Source of the DNA: Cycas panzhihuaensis
Taxonomy: Eukaryota > Cycadophyta
Reading direction: 5' to 3'
Length of the DNA: 64,000 bases
Assembly: GCA_023213395.1 (NCBI GenBank)
Contig: CM041465.1
Coordinates: forward strand, 6,076,001-6,140,000
Shown: in pieces, positions 45,211 through 59,703 of the stretch
Position numbering within the stretch: the first letter of the stretch is position 1
Layout of the letters: the number at the start of each line of letters is the position of its first letter
Made by a program: the position numbers and the translations under genes
Notes under the pieces: generated by a model
Databases searched by the model: none
What the model was told of the DNA's origin: nothing
The model's input: the letters and a program-made list of their open reading frames with translations, nothing else

Positions 45211-47049
45211 AATAGAGAGTGTTTAGTCATAGATAAGTTGCAAAATAAGAAATTACTATAAAGCGTTAAATAATTTATGATTGATTGTTCAAACTTGTGA
45301 TTAGTCCTCAAGATCAAGTATTGAATGTGACTTTGGAAAATGATAGTGTGTCATGGCATCATAGATACAAACATATTGACTATAGTAATTTAATAATACT
45401 TAGAAATTAATGGTACAAGGACTTCCATTTATCAAAGGTAGTAATGAAGTTTGTGAAGGATGCGTGCTTGGAAAACATCATATCTCAACATAGAACCTAT
45501 GTACCTTTAGCTTTAGTGCATACTGATCAGTGTGATTCAAGGAACACACATTTACTTGGATGAGTACTATACTTCACGACAATGATTAATGATTATACCA
45601 AAGAAGATTTAGGTCTTCTTTCTACAACATAAATTTGAAATATTTTTAAAATTTGTTGAATTTTGAGTAATGGCAGAAAAACAAAATGGATATAAATTAT
45701 AAATACTTTGGTCAAATAATATAGATGAATATATTTCTAATTATTTCAAATATTTTTTCTATAAGACTAGGATTTTACATTAGTATATGACTCTGTATAC
45801 ACTACAATAGAATGAAATAGTAGAACAAAAGAATTGCACCATTATTGGAATGGCAAGGTGCATGTTAAAAACAAAAGAACTTAGTTATGAGTTCTGGGCA
45901 GAAGCTATAACATTGTTATTTATCTATTGAATTCCTAAGTTTTTAATAGATAAAACTCCAAAATAAGCATGGATATGTGTTAAGCCTAATGTTGACAATT
46001 GAAATTATTTAGTTGCTTAGTTTATACTTATATTCCTAATAAGAAAAGAAGAAAGTTAGACACAAAAAGCATCAAATGTGTCTTTATTGGATATTCAAGT
46101 GAGCAAGAAGCATATAAACTTTTTGATCCACAATCTAAATTTTTTTAATCAATTGAGATATAATCTTCAATAAAAATAATATTTATAGGAAAGATTCTCT
46201 AAGTGATAAAGGGAAAGAAGTGATGGATAAAGTTGAAAATTCTACTACCTATTGAACCTAATACCATCTAGTATACAAAAAGCAACACTAGTCAAAGTTC
46301 TCCAACATGGCCCAACATCAATAAGAGCTCATAGGTTTAATGCAATATTATAAAATGATTTGATATAAGTCATTATCTAACTGATAGTATTGGTGATTTA
46401 GGTAAAAGATTAATAAGGTCATAACTATAGGTTAATTATATATTAATAACTTGAGTTTTGTATTAAAATTAGCCTTAAACGTTTGGAGAAGTAAGTCAAA
46501 GTAAAAAGTGGATTCAAGCCATGGAGGCTAAATATGATACCTTGATTAGAAATAAGACATGGAGATTAGTTGGATTACATATTGATAGAGAAGTTAATGC
46601 ACTAAATGAGAATTCAAAACCAAGTATAAGGCAAATGGTTTATTTGAAAAATATAAGACAATGTTCATTATGAAAGGATATGCTCAACAAGAAGCCATTG
46701 ACTATGAGGAGACATTTACACTAGTAGTCAAGATGGATACTCTCAAAAGTATCTTAATGCTTGTTGCATTAAAAAAATGGACAATTTATTAGATGGATAC
46801 AAAGATGGAATTTCTTAGTGGTTTTCTTTATAAGGAAATTTATGTAGCATAACTATAAGGGTTTGAAGTTGAAGGACAAGAACATCTTGTATGTAGATTA
46901 GAAAAAGCATTATACGGTTTCAAGTAAGCTCCTAGAATTTGGTGTTTTAAGATCAACATATATTTCTAAGACAGAGGGTTTTAGAAAAGTCCTTAGATCC
47001 TAATTTTTATATTAAAATAGAAGAAATATCCATCTTAATAGTTATATTA
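45211..47049 (+). pseudogene. Copia A integrase and first half of RT
   Basis: It picks up exactly where 20021 stopped: ECLVIDKLQNKKLL, then CEGCVLGKHH (zinc site), the ALVHTDQCDS catalytic block, and VKNKRTELSY-like and KLDTKSIKCVFIGYSSEQEAYKLFDP segments (45900-46150). RT begins near 46490 (WIQAMEAKYDTLIRNKTWRLV, then TIDYEETFTLV-like). It runs to ISILIVIL at 47049, where element F is inserted. Many frameshifts. Confidence 0.75.
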
Positions 47050-47091
47050 TGGTAATCATAATCTATTGAGGAGAAATCAGTATTTTATTAG

Positions 47092-47402
47092 TGAAAGTTT
47101 ATAATAAGATTGAATGGGAACCAAAGAAGATTATGACATAGATATCAAGTATAATTAATCTACCTTTAGAGGCTACTTTTCATTTATTAGGAATGATTTA
47201 TATCAATGACACAATACATAACCTTATACATCTATAAGGATAAATAGAATTGACAATAGTTTAAATATGGCTTGTAACTACCTTAATAGATGTCATAAAT
47301 CTATTAAGGACTTTTTGTAACTCTTGACATATGTCATCATGCCAATGATAGCTTAACAATTTACTAACCCAAAATTTATACTATGTAAATATTATTCTAA
47401 CA
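47092..47402 (-). repeat. 3' LTR of copia E (311 bp)
   Basis: In element orientation starts TGTTAGAATAATA at 47402 and ends at 47092. Its partner is 54136-54446. Confidence 0.85.
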
Positions 47403-47411
47403 CCCCCCCTT

Positions 47412-49140
47412 AATGATTATATCATTAGCTTTAATATCAATATAAGATTTGAATTTATCAAACTCATCTCTAGTTAATGGTGTAATGAAGATATATATTA
47501 ACTTATCTTCTATTGGTTTGTAGGCCTTCTCATTCTGGATATACATTGAGATGAAATGGTGATATACCTTAATGTGTTTAGTGTGAGTATAGAACATTGA
47601 ATTCTTGGTAATATTTAAAGTACTTTAATTATCATAGTACAACATAGTTATCTCATCATGATAGAGTCCTAAATCATTAAGGACTTATCGCAACCAAACC
47701 ACCTCATAAGTTGTTGCAATATCAACTTTATACTTTATCTCCTTATAATATAATACATCATTAGTTTGCTTCTTATTTCTCTAAGTGATAACAACAAAAC
47801 TCAAACTAAAATAATATCTGGAAGTAAAGCTTCTATTATTTGCATATCTAGCCTAATTAGAATTTGAATATCCTTCTAGCTAGAAATTATTATTTTAGAT
47901 AAACTTCAATCTAAAATGTAGTATTCCCTACAAATATCTTAGTATTCTCTTTGCATATTTCTAATGGGTTTGATTTTTCTCTTTTATAAACCTCGATACC
48001 ATACCAGCTACAAGGGATATGTCAGACCTAATTATAGTCAAGTAGATCAAATTACTAATTAGTTGCTTGTGCATCATGCCATCTACATAATCTTTATCAT
48101 CTAAACCTACTAACGTCAAACTTATATCCATGGGAGTTGGTACAAGTTCACATTCCTTCATTATTAATTTCTTTAGAATTTATCATATATATATATATAT
48201 ATATATTGCCTATGATATAAATATTTTTTAAAGATTCAAACACACTTCCACTCTTAAAAAATAGTAGATTGTTAATTGATCTTTGAGTACTAGACTCTTA
48301 GAGCCTACATTAATCCATACAAAGCCTTCTTTAAGTGTCATATCAAGTGTTCTTTACCCTTCATAACATATCCAGGTGGATTCTCTATATAGACTTCCTA
48401 CTTAAGATCTCCATTAATGAAGGTACTTTCGACATTAAGCTAGTGTAACTACCATTTAAAGTGAACAGATAATGCTAGTACTAATCTAATCATTGTCATC
48501 TTAGATATTAGAGCAAATACCTCCTAGTAATCAATCCTTTATGCTTTCTTAAATCCTTCAGCTATAGAGCCATCATATCAAAATTTGGTCTTATAGACCC
48601 ATTTACAACTTGTTACTTATTTACCTACTAACAAATCAACCAAGTTTTATTTTGCTTAACAACTTAGATTTTAGCATCTATTATTGTTATCTACTTTTGT
48701 TCTTGGATAGCCTCTTTAAAACTTAAAGGCTCTTTAACATTTAATGTATCTACCATTAAAGAAAAATTGGTTGCATTAGGTCTCATCCTCAACTTTTGTT
48801 TTCCTTTAGTCTGTAGTAATTGAGCTTCTATAATGGTCTTTAAATACCATTTAGGAAGTTTCTTAGTAGGTGGAATGACCTTAGGCTATATTTTAGGTTG
48901 TGATTCCTAAGTGTCTTCATACTCTTCCTTATTACCCACACCCCTTCTTCTTCCCCATCTTCATCTACATTCTTTGGCTTAGTTTTTAGCTTAATAAACT
49001 AATGTATTAAAGAACTATGTTTGATTTATTCCTCAATTTGCTTCCCTTTGTCTTATTAAATCTTTAAAGTGTTTAGGTCCTAGTCTTGATCTATAACTTA
49101 CTTGTCAACTTCTTTAAAATGAGCTCCCAAGCCGTATTTA
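47412..49140 (-). pseudogene. Copia E reverse transcriptase and RNase H remnants
   Basis: Minus strand: RNase H-like stretch at 47600-47830. The segment ECELVPTPMDISLTL with QLISNLIYLTIIRSDISLVAGMVSRFI (48161-47961) is the copia block between RT and RNase H. RT pieces continue rightward to about 48700, including a worn WVYKTKFD segment near 48600. An AT-dinucleotide run interrupts at 48187-48208. The catalytic YVDD could not be found intact. Confidence 0.65.
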
Positions 49141-49227
49141 CCTTTTTGGTTTTTAACTTATATATTTGATATAATTTGCTTTCCTTATTGTATCTTTTAA
49201 GGATGCACTTAAAACTTTTGTCATTAA

Positions 49228-49810
<583 letters not shown>

Positions 49811-52262
49811 TATGCTTCTAAAGATTCTTAGATGGATTATTGTAGGTTTTCTTCCTAAGCATACTTCTTCAGGTATTATATTCTAAATAACTTTTATAAC
49901 ATTCTTGTTAACAAGGTACATTGTTATACAAACAACTTCAACCCAAAAGATATCTAAGAGATTTTTTTCTTTCATCATCAACTTGGCTTTTTTGACCAAT
50001 GTCATATTTATTCTCTCAACTACATTATTCTACTGTGGTGTATATGTTGTCCTCAACTACTTCCAAATCCCATGGTCCTTACAGAATTAAACAAAGGTGT
50101 TAAAGATGTATTCTCCTCTATTATTTAATTTAAGTATCTTTATCTTTTGACCACTTTTATTTTCCACATTTTCCTTGAACTATTTGAAAATATTAGATGT
50201 TTGGAACTTCTCCTTTATGGGACATACTTAAAATTTCCTTGAAAACTCATTAATGAAGGTTAATAAATATCTTGCACCTTTAAGTGAAGTGGTTGACATA
50301 GGACCATAGATATCTCAGTGGACTAGGCTCAACTTTTTAGTTGCCCTCTAAGCCTTATCATTAGAAAACATCTCCCTATGTTGCTTCCCAAAGATGTAAG
50401 ATTCATAGATGCTTATATCTTCTTTTAATTTTAGGAGACCATGTACTATATTCAACTGATGTGTCAAATGTAGACCAAGGAAGTGCTAATGTCCAATTTT
50501 CTTATGCCATAATTGAATGTTATTAGACATATTTATAGCTAATGCTCTTTGATTTATAGATTTACCTAAGAGCCTATAAAAGATACCTTCTCTTATATCT
50601 TCTACAACTAGTTTGTCTTTGCGATCACTAACGGTGGCCTTTCCATCTTTAAAGAGAAAAATCATATTATTGTCTTTAATTTAACTAACTAAGATTAAAT
50701 TCTTCTTCAATCTTAGCATATATATTACATCATTGATGTGATAATCCTCTCCATTAGGTGTGATGAATGAAACCTCCCTTATGTCTTTAGCATCTAATAC
50801 TTTATTATATCCTAAAGCCACAATGTATGTAGTTGCTTCCTACATGTATCTAAACTAGTTAAATTTGCCAATCATGTGCCTTGAAGCACTTAGAGTCTTT
50901 ATACTAATAATCTCTTGATTTCAACCCTATCCATGATACCATCATATTTACTGACCATACTAACTCTATTTATTGGTTTTTTATTGACTACTCATGTACT
51001 ATAATTCATCAACTTGCAACAACCTATAATTATTCCTAAAGTATCCTAGTTTTTTATAGAGAAAGCATGCTTTCTAAGGCAAGTTATTTTTGTAGGAGTA
51101 GAATAAACTTATACTAATGATTAATGTGAAAAGACCACTATAAATAACATAAAAAACATAAGAAAATAGCCATCTAAATAATCTTAACATAACATACACA
51201 ATATTTTATTAATTTACACAACTATGGAGTCCTCAATTACTTTATAGAGTGTTGACAAAGAACAAAATCCCTTAGTCACCATAGATATCTGAGTGGACTA
51301 GGCTCAACTTTTTAGTCACCCTATAAGCCTTGTCATTATAAAACTTTTCCCTATATTGCTTCCCAAATATGTAAGATTCATAGATGCTTATATCTTCTTT
51401 GAATTTTAGGAAACCATATACTATATTCAACTAATATGTCAAATGTAGACTAGGGAAGTGCTAATATCCCATTTTCTCATGCCACAATTTAATTTTGTTA
51501 GACACATTTATAGCTAATGCTCTTTGATTTATAGATTTACCTAAGAGCCTATAAAAAATACATTCTCTTACATCTTTTGCAACTAGTTTGTCTTCAAGAT
51601 CACTAACAATGGCCTTCCCATCTCTGAAGAGAAAACTCATATTATTATCTTTAATTTAACTAACTAAGATTAAATTCTTCTTTAATCTTAGCATATATAT
51701 TACATCATTGATGTGATAATCCTCTCCTTTACGTGTGATGAATGGAACTCCCTTATGTCTTTAGCATCTAACACTTTATTATATCTTAAAGTCACAATAT
51801 ATGTAGTTGCTTCCTACATGTATATAAACTAGTTAAATTTGCCAATCATGTGCCTTGAAGCACTTAGAGTCTATATACTAAAAATCACTTGATTTCAACC
51901 CTATCTATGATACCATCATGTTTACTAACCATACTAACTCTATTGATTGGTTTTTTATTGAGTTTTTTGTTGACTACTCATGTACTATAGTTCATCAACT
52001 TGCAACAACCTACAATTCTTCCTAAAGTGTCCTAGTTTGTTATAGAGAAAGCATGCTTTCTAAGGCAACTTATTTTTGTACGAGTAGAATAAACTTCTAC
52101 TAATGATTAATGTGAAAATAACATTATAAATAACATAAAAAACATAGGAAAATAGGCATCTAAATAACCTTGACATAACATACACAATATTTTATTAATT
52201 TATATAACTATGGAGTCCTCAATTACTTTATAGAGTGTTGACAAAGCACAAAATCCCTTAAT
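49811..52262 (-). pseudogene. Copia E integrase and protease region, partly duplicated
   Basis: Minus strand near 50120-49880 gives the late integrase core: FCKDHGIWK, TTYTPQ, NVVERINMTLVKKAKLMM, FWVEVV. Early integrase and pre-integrase pieces (zinc-site style) lie at 50300-50600. The stretch 50303-51277 is repeated as 51278-52262. Protease-like pieces occur at the right end of each copy. Stops are frequent. Confidence 0.65.
50303..52262. repeat. 0.98-kb tandem duplication in copia E
   Basis: Copies 50303-51277 and 51278-52262 start with ACCATAGATATCT and share the whole order of segments, such as GATTTACCTAAGAGCCTAT, GATAATCCTCTCC and TGGAGTCCTCAATTACTTTA. By eye they agree at over 90% of positions, so the duplication followed or came near insertion. 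Confidence 0.85.
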
Positions 52263-54135
52263 CACCATGCGGGGAGCCAAAATTTACCATATGACCCTAA
52301 ATAGATAGAACATATGAAGTTATTTAAGAAATATGTTCTTAGATTTCAAAAACTTTTTAATTAGCTAAGAAAAGTCCTTAGCACCCTGTCCACCATATGA
52401 TTAAGGGCTTGCTAAACTAAGGGGCTTATGAATGAACTTCAAAATAAAATTAAAAATGCTTTAATATAACCAACATTAAGAAAAAATAAATGCTTTTTAA
52501 CTTGTGTATCTAGTCCAAGATTTGTATATCTATTCATAAAAAATCAATGATTTTTATCAATTTATTCACTAAATTTGATTAGATTTGGACCGTGTTTGGC
52601 GTATTTGTGATTTCTTTATAATGGCATTAGCATTAGCATTTTTAGATCACAATGGTGTTTGGTATTCTCATCTCATTTTAAGACTGATGGCATCTCTCTT
52701 CTTTAGGTATATGACAAGCTCATGTAAACTTCTGACTTCTATGCATTTTGAAGGCATGTGTGGTATCTTTCCTATTTAATAGGCCATGGACATTCTTATT
52801 ATCTTATCTCTATCTATACATGGCATCATCATAATAGCTTTGCCATCCATTGTGTGATAAAATTCAACCTCTTGTGAGATTGCATGGTGAGCATTTGACT
52901 TAATGGTGCCTTATATAAAACTATCAACCCATTGAATTTCTATTTTATCATCATAGGTAATGAAGAAAAACTAGAGATGGCCACTAAGTTGTATATGTTA
53001 AGGAATAATCATGGTCTTGTTGTTGTCTTGGTTTGCATTTCTTGCCAATTCTTAGGACCTCATGAACTTCTATAGAGGTGGTCAAAGAAGTTGGCATATA
53101 TATCATATTCCTTTATTGTTGATTAGCCCTAAACTCAAACATCCTAATAAGGTATCTTTCTATATGTAAAACAAGAAGTAAAGATATTAGCTTTTATGGG
53201 ACCTCACTATAAATATTCAACACTAGCTATATGATCCATGAAAGAAGCTATATCTACCATCCATTTTCCATTATATGTGGGTTCCTACAAGTGTATACAA
53301 CCTTTTCAATCATTAAAAAGGAGCTTTCTATGTGTAACAAGATTTTAATCCAATGCATAGACCTTATTGTTTTATCCATTAAAAAATTGTAAGGTAGATT
53401 CTAGAGAAAAACCACTTAATACAATGCTTTCTCTTAGATCTAATGTTACCAGAAAATTCAAATATGTACTTCAAAACCCAAGTGTAGATTGATGGTAACC
53501 TCTTCAATCCAAGTTTTGCATATGACAAAGAAGAGATTAAAAAAATGGATTATTTTCATATTACTCTTTTGTTCTATCGCACATGGTGTCACCTTTTCTT
53601 GTTGTTAATATGGCTAAAATGTCTTTAAAAATATCCTAATTATAAAAAGCACTACTAAAGGCTCTTCATTAACATGCATAAGCGACTATCTCAACTATCA
53701 CCCTCTTTTCTTATTGCAACCATCATATGTAAACAGACAACTATTTTAAGACAAGATACCAAACAAGTATAATATACCTTATGAACTTAAATGAATGTTT
53801 AAGCCAACAATGAAGAAGTGTGGAAGGCACACCTCTAATTCTATATAAACCTTAATACATTGAAATTTATGTGAACACCCTTCAAAATATCAAGTAAACT
53901 AGTTGATGGCATTTCCTACCAAAAGGAATTCTTTGCAAAAGTAGAGCAAAATGGCCTTTAAGAATTACATTCCAACACTCATAAGGGACTCAATCGTCTT
54001 CCCATAATTCATGAATCAATATAGCATACCTAGTATTGAACATAACTAGAAACTTATATATTCCTCCATTGGTTTCATAAACTACCAGTTACAAATTTAA
54101 TCAACAACCCATGATTAATTGGGTTTGATACCAAG
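52263..54135 (-). pseudogene. Copia E gag and leader, heavily decayed
   Basis: The space between the duplicated region and the right LTR, where gag is expected. No long open frame or zinc knuckle could be read with confidence. The assignment rests on position only. Confidence 0.4.
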
Positions 54136-54446
54136 TAAAAGTTTATAACAAGATCAAATAGGAACCAAAGAATATTATGACATAAATATCAAATAGAATT
54201 AGTCTTCTTTCAAAGACTATTTTTCATTCATTGGGAATAACTTATATCAATGATATAATACATAACCCTATACATCTATAAGTATAAATGTGATTGGTAA
54301 TGGTCCAAATATGACTTGTAACTACCTTAACAAGTGTTGTAAGCCTATTAAAGACTTTTTGTAACTCCTAATATATATTGTTAAGCCCATGATAACTTAA
54401 CAACTCACTTACCCAAAATTTATCCTATGTAAATATTATTCTAATA
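54136..54446 (-). repeat. 5' LTR of copia E (311 bp)
   Basis: Starts TAAAAGTTTATAACAAG and ends TTCTAATA on the plus strand, where the usual TG/CA ends have each changed by one base. Pairs with 47092-47402. Confidence 0.85.
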
Positions 54447-54451
54447 ATTAG

Positions 54452-54530
54452 AAGTCAATTTATTATTATTCTTAGAAATTTGGTATTTTTAAATGAATAT
54501 GAAGTTAGTTTTTATATTAGGAAGCTGGTA

Positions 54531-54566
<36 letters not shown>

Positions 54567-54774
54567 AGTTTATTTTTAAATAAGGAGTTATATTGGCTCC
54601 TATAAATAGGGGAGACTTCTAATTCATTATGTAAGTTTTATTTTTGGGTTAATTCTAATTTATTTGACATTTACTACCTAGGGAAATTATTACCTATTCA
54701 ATTTTGATTTCAATTTTCTTTTGTGTTTAATAAAGTAAATCCAAATTGAGGTTTACTTCAAGTGATATCAGAGC
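54452..54774 (+). repeat. Element F 5' LTR, right part, and primer site
   Basis: Contains an (ATT) run at about 54531-54565 and a TATA-like CCTATAAATAGG near 54599. It ends TTACTTCAAG, then TGATATCAGAGC (54763-54774), a one-base variant of the initiator tRNA-Met primer site. Confidence 0.8.
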
Positions 54775-56930
54775 TTCATTTTGGCCTATTAAAGATTCAC
54801 ATTTTTTAAAGTGCATATTAAAGAAATTGAGAAAAATAACCATAAATTTTAAATGAGTACACCTATTCTATAAATTTTAAGTGGTTATACTGTAAGCTTT
54901 AGAGTAAAATTATAGAATTTATAGGGCACTTAGTTTTGGCATGTTGTTCATCACTAGTTTTAGGTCCTAAAATCTACTATTGCAATTTCAAATGGCTATA
55001 ACTTTGGTTGACCTTACTTTCTTTTGAAAATCTATACATCTCAAAGTCTACTTTCTATTGGAATTAATTTCATTTCAATTGGATATTAGGATCAAAAGTT
55101 ATTTCCATTTTTATAAGAGATACTATTATAGTCCTTAAAACCCTAATATTTAATCTACTTTAAGGAGAGCCACAATTTCTACTATAGGTATAAAATTTTG
55201 ATTCTATCTAAACTATCAAAATCTTGATTTAGAGATACCATTTGAAGTTATAATTTGATGTATTTTGGAGGTAAATTAATATAGTAATTATTTAGATATT
55301 CTTATATCAGATATTAAAGAGTATAACCCATAAAGTAGTTAGACAATGCTAAAAAGGGATTTAATATTTGGCCCCACATGGAAAATAGGCTATGGTGAGC
55401 ATTAAATAAACCAAACTAGAGAAGACATTGTGGATTTTAAGAACAAATGTTAAGAGGAAGATAATGATAAAGTAATGTAAGAAACCCCAGTAAGAATATA
55501 AGAAATACATTTGAAAATAAAAGTAGAATATAAGGTTTTTCAAGCAGAAGCAAAATGGGAGTTAAGGAAGATAGAAGAATCAATTGATTAAATTAAAGAA
55601 TAACCTAGTGAAGGACTTATAAGTGAGTAATATAAAGAAAAGTTAAGTAACACACATGAAGAACCATTTGATCAGATCAAAGAGAAAGTCAATGAGGAAC
55701 AAATCAATAAGTGATGTGATAAAAAAAAATAACATAAATAAATCAATCAAAGATATACTTACCAGTGAGGAGCTTGAAGGACATGAGGTACAAGACATCT
55801 TTGGAAAGGTACTTGCTTTAAATTCTAATTATATTTTACACTTGTCCATTTCTTTTTAGAAGTTTTCTTAATTCTATAGCCTATAAAAATCCCCCATCCC
55901 TCTTAGTAGGTGAAATTTTTACTCCACTGAAGGTACCCATTCATGTCTCATCTCCTAGAAAAGAGCTATATCACCCTTCCCATATCCCTCATTTTCCAAC
56001 CCCTCTCTTAATAAGTCTTAACCCCTAATGTTATCATTATACACCCCATCTATAAAAGCATTGACTTCCTCCACCCCACCTCCACCAACATTCCCACTTA
56101 TCCCACCACTAATGTTCTTAGTACCCTATGCAATTTCCCCTTAGGCCTTTATATCACTCCATAAATCACCTTTACATACCATTACCTTTTCCCATAAGGA
56201 ACAATTATCCCATATTCCCTACTCATTTCTTTTAACCTCCTCAATCCTTAAGTTCATATATCGATCTAAATTTAGTCATATTTAACTTTGAATAATAACA
56301 TACCCATCATTTATAAATTCCTTTTACCTATCCCTTACCCAACCTACACTTCATATATTAAATTTCCTAATCATAGCTTTGCATATGCACCTTCTTAGTT
56401 TACTCCCTAATACATTCCATTGATACCTCCTATTTCCCATGTTTTTTATTTCTCTCTCCTTCATATGTGCCCATATATATCTTCCCTCATGTAATCTATC
56501 CTTTATATTTTATATTTTCTACATGAAATTCCTTCCTTACATCCCTACCATTTATTTCTTAAACTTAACCCCCTAACACAATGTCCATAATTTATACCTT
56601 TCCTCTATATTCCATTGATTTCCCCTTAAGAACAATTGCATAGTTGACATAATATATAAATAGGAGGCAAGACCTTAAGACACATAGATCTTAGGGTCGA
56701 TTAAGAATAAAATCATATATAAAAGAACATCGAAATAAAGCATTATCATAAATAGGAATAAGACATATGTGGGTTATTTTAAGAAGGAGAAATAAAAGAG
56801 AACTAAAAGCCTATGATATTTTAGCCTTAGTAGGTAGAGGATTAAAGATACACATAAGGAATTGCATGTTTTAAACTTTAAACAAGAATATTATAATGCT
56901 TAATAGATGAAGTATTATCTAAAGGATTAA

Positions 56931-57249
56931 TGGATTACAATGATCTTAATCCATTAAAGAGAAGTTGGTATCTTATTTAAAATTAAGTTTATTATTACTA
57001 TTAGGTAGTTGGTAGTTTAAGAAGTAGGTATTTTATTATTAATATCACTATTGAAGTTGATTTTTTAATATGGAGACATAATGGCACATATAAATAAGGG
57101 AGACCCTAAATTTATTATGTAAGTTATAGTTTTGGTTTAATTCCAATTTATTTGGAACTTGGTGTTTGAGGTTATTATTGCTTATTCAACTTTCATTTAA
57201 GCTTTCTTTTGTGTTTGACAAAGTAGATTCAATTTAAGATCACTTCAAT
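56931..57249 (+). repeat. 3' LTR of element F (319 bp)
   Basis: Starts TGGATTACAATGATC and ends ATCACTTCAAT. It aligns with 47050-47091 plus 54452-54762. Confidence 0.8.
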
Positions 57250-58169
57250 TATTACATGCAAATGATTATATCTACACTAGTAATTTTATGCAGATGATTA
57301 CAAATTTAAAAGGAGTATGTGTTTAAAGTTTGAGATGACAGACTTTGGACATATACACTAATTTCTTGGTGTTGAAGTTTGGCCAAGTGATAATGATATC
57401 TACATGAGTTAATTATAATATGCTATGGTCATTCATATCGATAGTTGTAAATCCATTATGACTCTTATAAAAGTACGGATTAAGTCAAGTAAAATTGAAG
57501 ATTTTACCTCAGTTAATATGACATGATATTATCAGTTGGTAGGAAATCTTATTCACTTAACAATGATATAACTAAACATAACATTTATAGTTACTTTAGT
57601 TTTTAGATATATGTCCAATCCAAAAATAGAATAGTGGAAAGTAATTAAAAAGAGTTTGCAATATATGAGAGGAACAATAAAGTTTGGACTCTATTATACA
57701 ATAATATAAGAATGTAAACTATTAGGATATGTCAATGTAAATTAGGTTAGAGATGTAGAGGATAGGAGGTCTACCTCATGCTATATATTCAACATTGGTA
57801 CTATAGCTATAATATAGTGTACAAAGAAATAATCAACGATTTCTTTATCTATTACAAAGGCAAAGCACAAGGCAAAAGTAGTAATAAGAGAAGTAATATG
57901 ATTTAGGTAAATATTTGAAGACCCCCATTAATAAGAAGGACCAACTTTAATTTGGTGTAATAATTGAAAGTGCAAACCAGATGATAAAAAATCTAGTTCT
58001 CCATAGCATAACCAAATATATTAAGATCATTATATTAGAGAGCTTGTATAATCGGGAAACATCAAGATACTTCATTATAAGACTAAAGACCAAAGTCTTG
58101 ACATCTTCACAAGGGCCTTGTCAAAGAAGAAGCATTGTAAATTCATGGTAGATTTAGGCATTTGAGGAG
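57250..58169 (+). pseudogene. Copia A late RT and RNase H
   Basis: It resumes the frame as ANDYIYTSNFMQMITNLKG (the RT Y-x-D-D box is here A-N-D), then FEMTDFGHIH (after a shift) and GVEVWPSDNDIYM. Next come YYQLVGNLIHLT, EDRRSTSCYIFNIG, SLSITKAKHKAK and IKILHYKTKDQSLDIFTRAL. The end is about 58165, just before TGTTACAG (58170), which may begin the 3' LTR. Confidence 0.75.
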
Positions 58170-58399
58170 TGTTACAGTATTGTATTGTTAGGGTATTAGT
58201 GTTCAAATGAGTAAACCTTTAAATGTTAGTGTTAGCAATTAGTTGCAGTTTAGCTAACATAAATTTAGAGAAATGATTATGAGTTTAATGAGCTTTTATT
58301 AAAACAAATTCAAACCAAATCATTGTATAAATATATATTTAAGCTTTACTCTTATGAATTAAAATTTATGCAATGTTATTTTGTCCATTTTGTATATGT

Positions 58400-58402
<3 letters not shown>

Positions 58403-58440
<38 letters not shown>
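58403..58440 (+). repeat. (CT)19 microsatellite
   Basis: An uninterrupted CT run near the likely end of the copia A 3' LTR. Confidence 0.95.
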
Positions 58441-58441
<1 letters not shown>

Positions 58442-59703
58442 TTTTAATGCATTATTTTATTAAAAAAAAAGGAAAAAAATGGTATAATGATGTATCATTC
58501 TAAAAAGATAGAAAACTAAATAATGCATACATCTCAAGAGTGGTAAATCTTATTTTTTCTACACTTTTTATAATGATGCACTTCTATAGTGTTGTGGGTT
58601 GAACAGTATATCATTGTGCCCTTTTAAAAAATAAAATGGTATATTTATACTATTTTGAATTTCAAAATGGTATATTTAGACCATTTTAAAATCTAAAATG
58701 GTATATTAGTGTACCATTTTAAAATTGCATTTGAGTGCAAAAAAACACAAGAGCACCAAATTAATTGTACATCTTCCTCAAACTCTTTCTAAGAGATATA
58801 AGACTAATTTCCCACTTATTACCAGAATTTTTTGAGTGAAAAACCTCTTTTATCCCCTATAGTTTTCTCCAAACCATTTGGGCTTTATTAACTAAAATAA
58901 ATTGTCCATATTCCCCTTGGATTTAGTTGGTGAATCCTACTTGATTTGTCCCCCATTATTTACCTAAGCCATTTCCCCTCTCATTCACTTAGAAACTCTA
59001 TAAATAGAGCTTCATTCTTAAATATGGAGGGCAATAAGAGAAAGTAACATTATAATACCAAAATTCCACTAGAACTTGGCATTCACTTGAGCTTATTGAA
59101 TATTATTTTGTTAGAGGCCTTGAGAAGAATTAGAGTTCCATTTGATAAGGAGATAGTCATGTTGTTGGAGCTTTGAGCCATCAAGTTAGCTACCATAGGA
59201 AGATTTATAGTAAATACTCCTCTTTCCATATAATTTCTTCTTAAGATTTTACTTTTATTTACTCCTTCCTATTTGGTGATTCAAAATCCCATTTGTGTTT
59301 GATTGATTATATCCATTTTCTTCATTTTTACTTAGTTTCCATTAGTTTCCTTTTGCTAAGGGAACAAGTTTAGGAATTAGGGATACCATGTAGTCCTTGT
59401 TGAAAACAATTTATTTTGTTCATTTCATGATGTTTTTTCAAATGATTAAAATGTTATCAAATGCCATATAATTTCAACGATTCATTTTTTAATTTTACAT
59501 ACTTTTTTGAGTTATATATAGTTATGTAATTATATTTCTAACTTCATACTTTTGATGCTTTAAAAGTGAATATTTCCCCTTTTTGACAGGTTCTCCACTA
59601 TTCATTTAAAATCAAAGATACATCCAATCATATATATATTTAGTTTCACTATTAGTTGTTAAAAATAATATCTAATTCGCACTCCTTCTTTATTCAAATT
59701 AAC
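58441..59703. other. AT-rich DNA between copia A and copia G
   Basis: 58624-58735 repeats AAAATGGTATATT three to four times, with interleaved inverse copies (CCATTTTAAAAT). A promoter-like CTCTATAAATAGAGC occurs at about 58986-59000. No coding region recognised. Confidence 0.5.
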
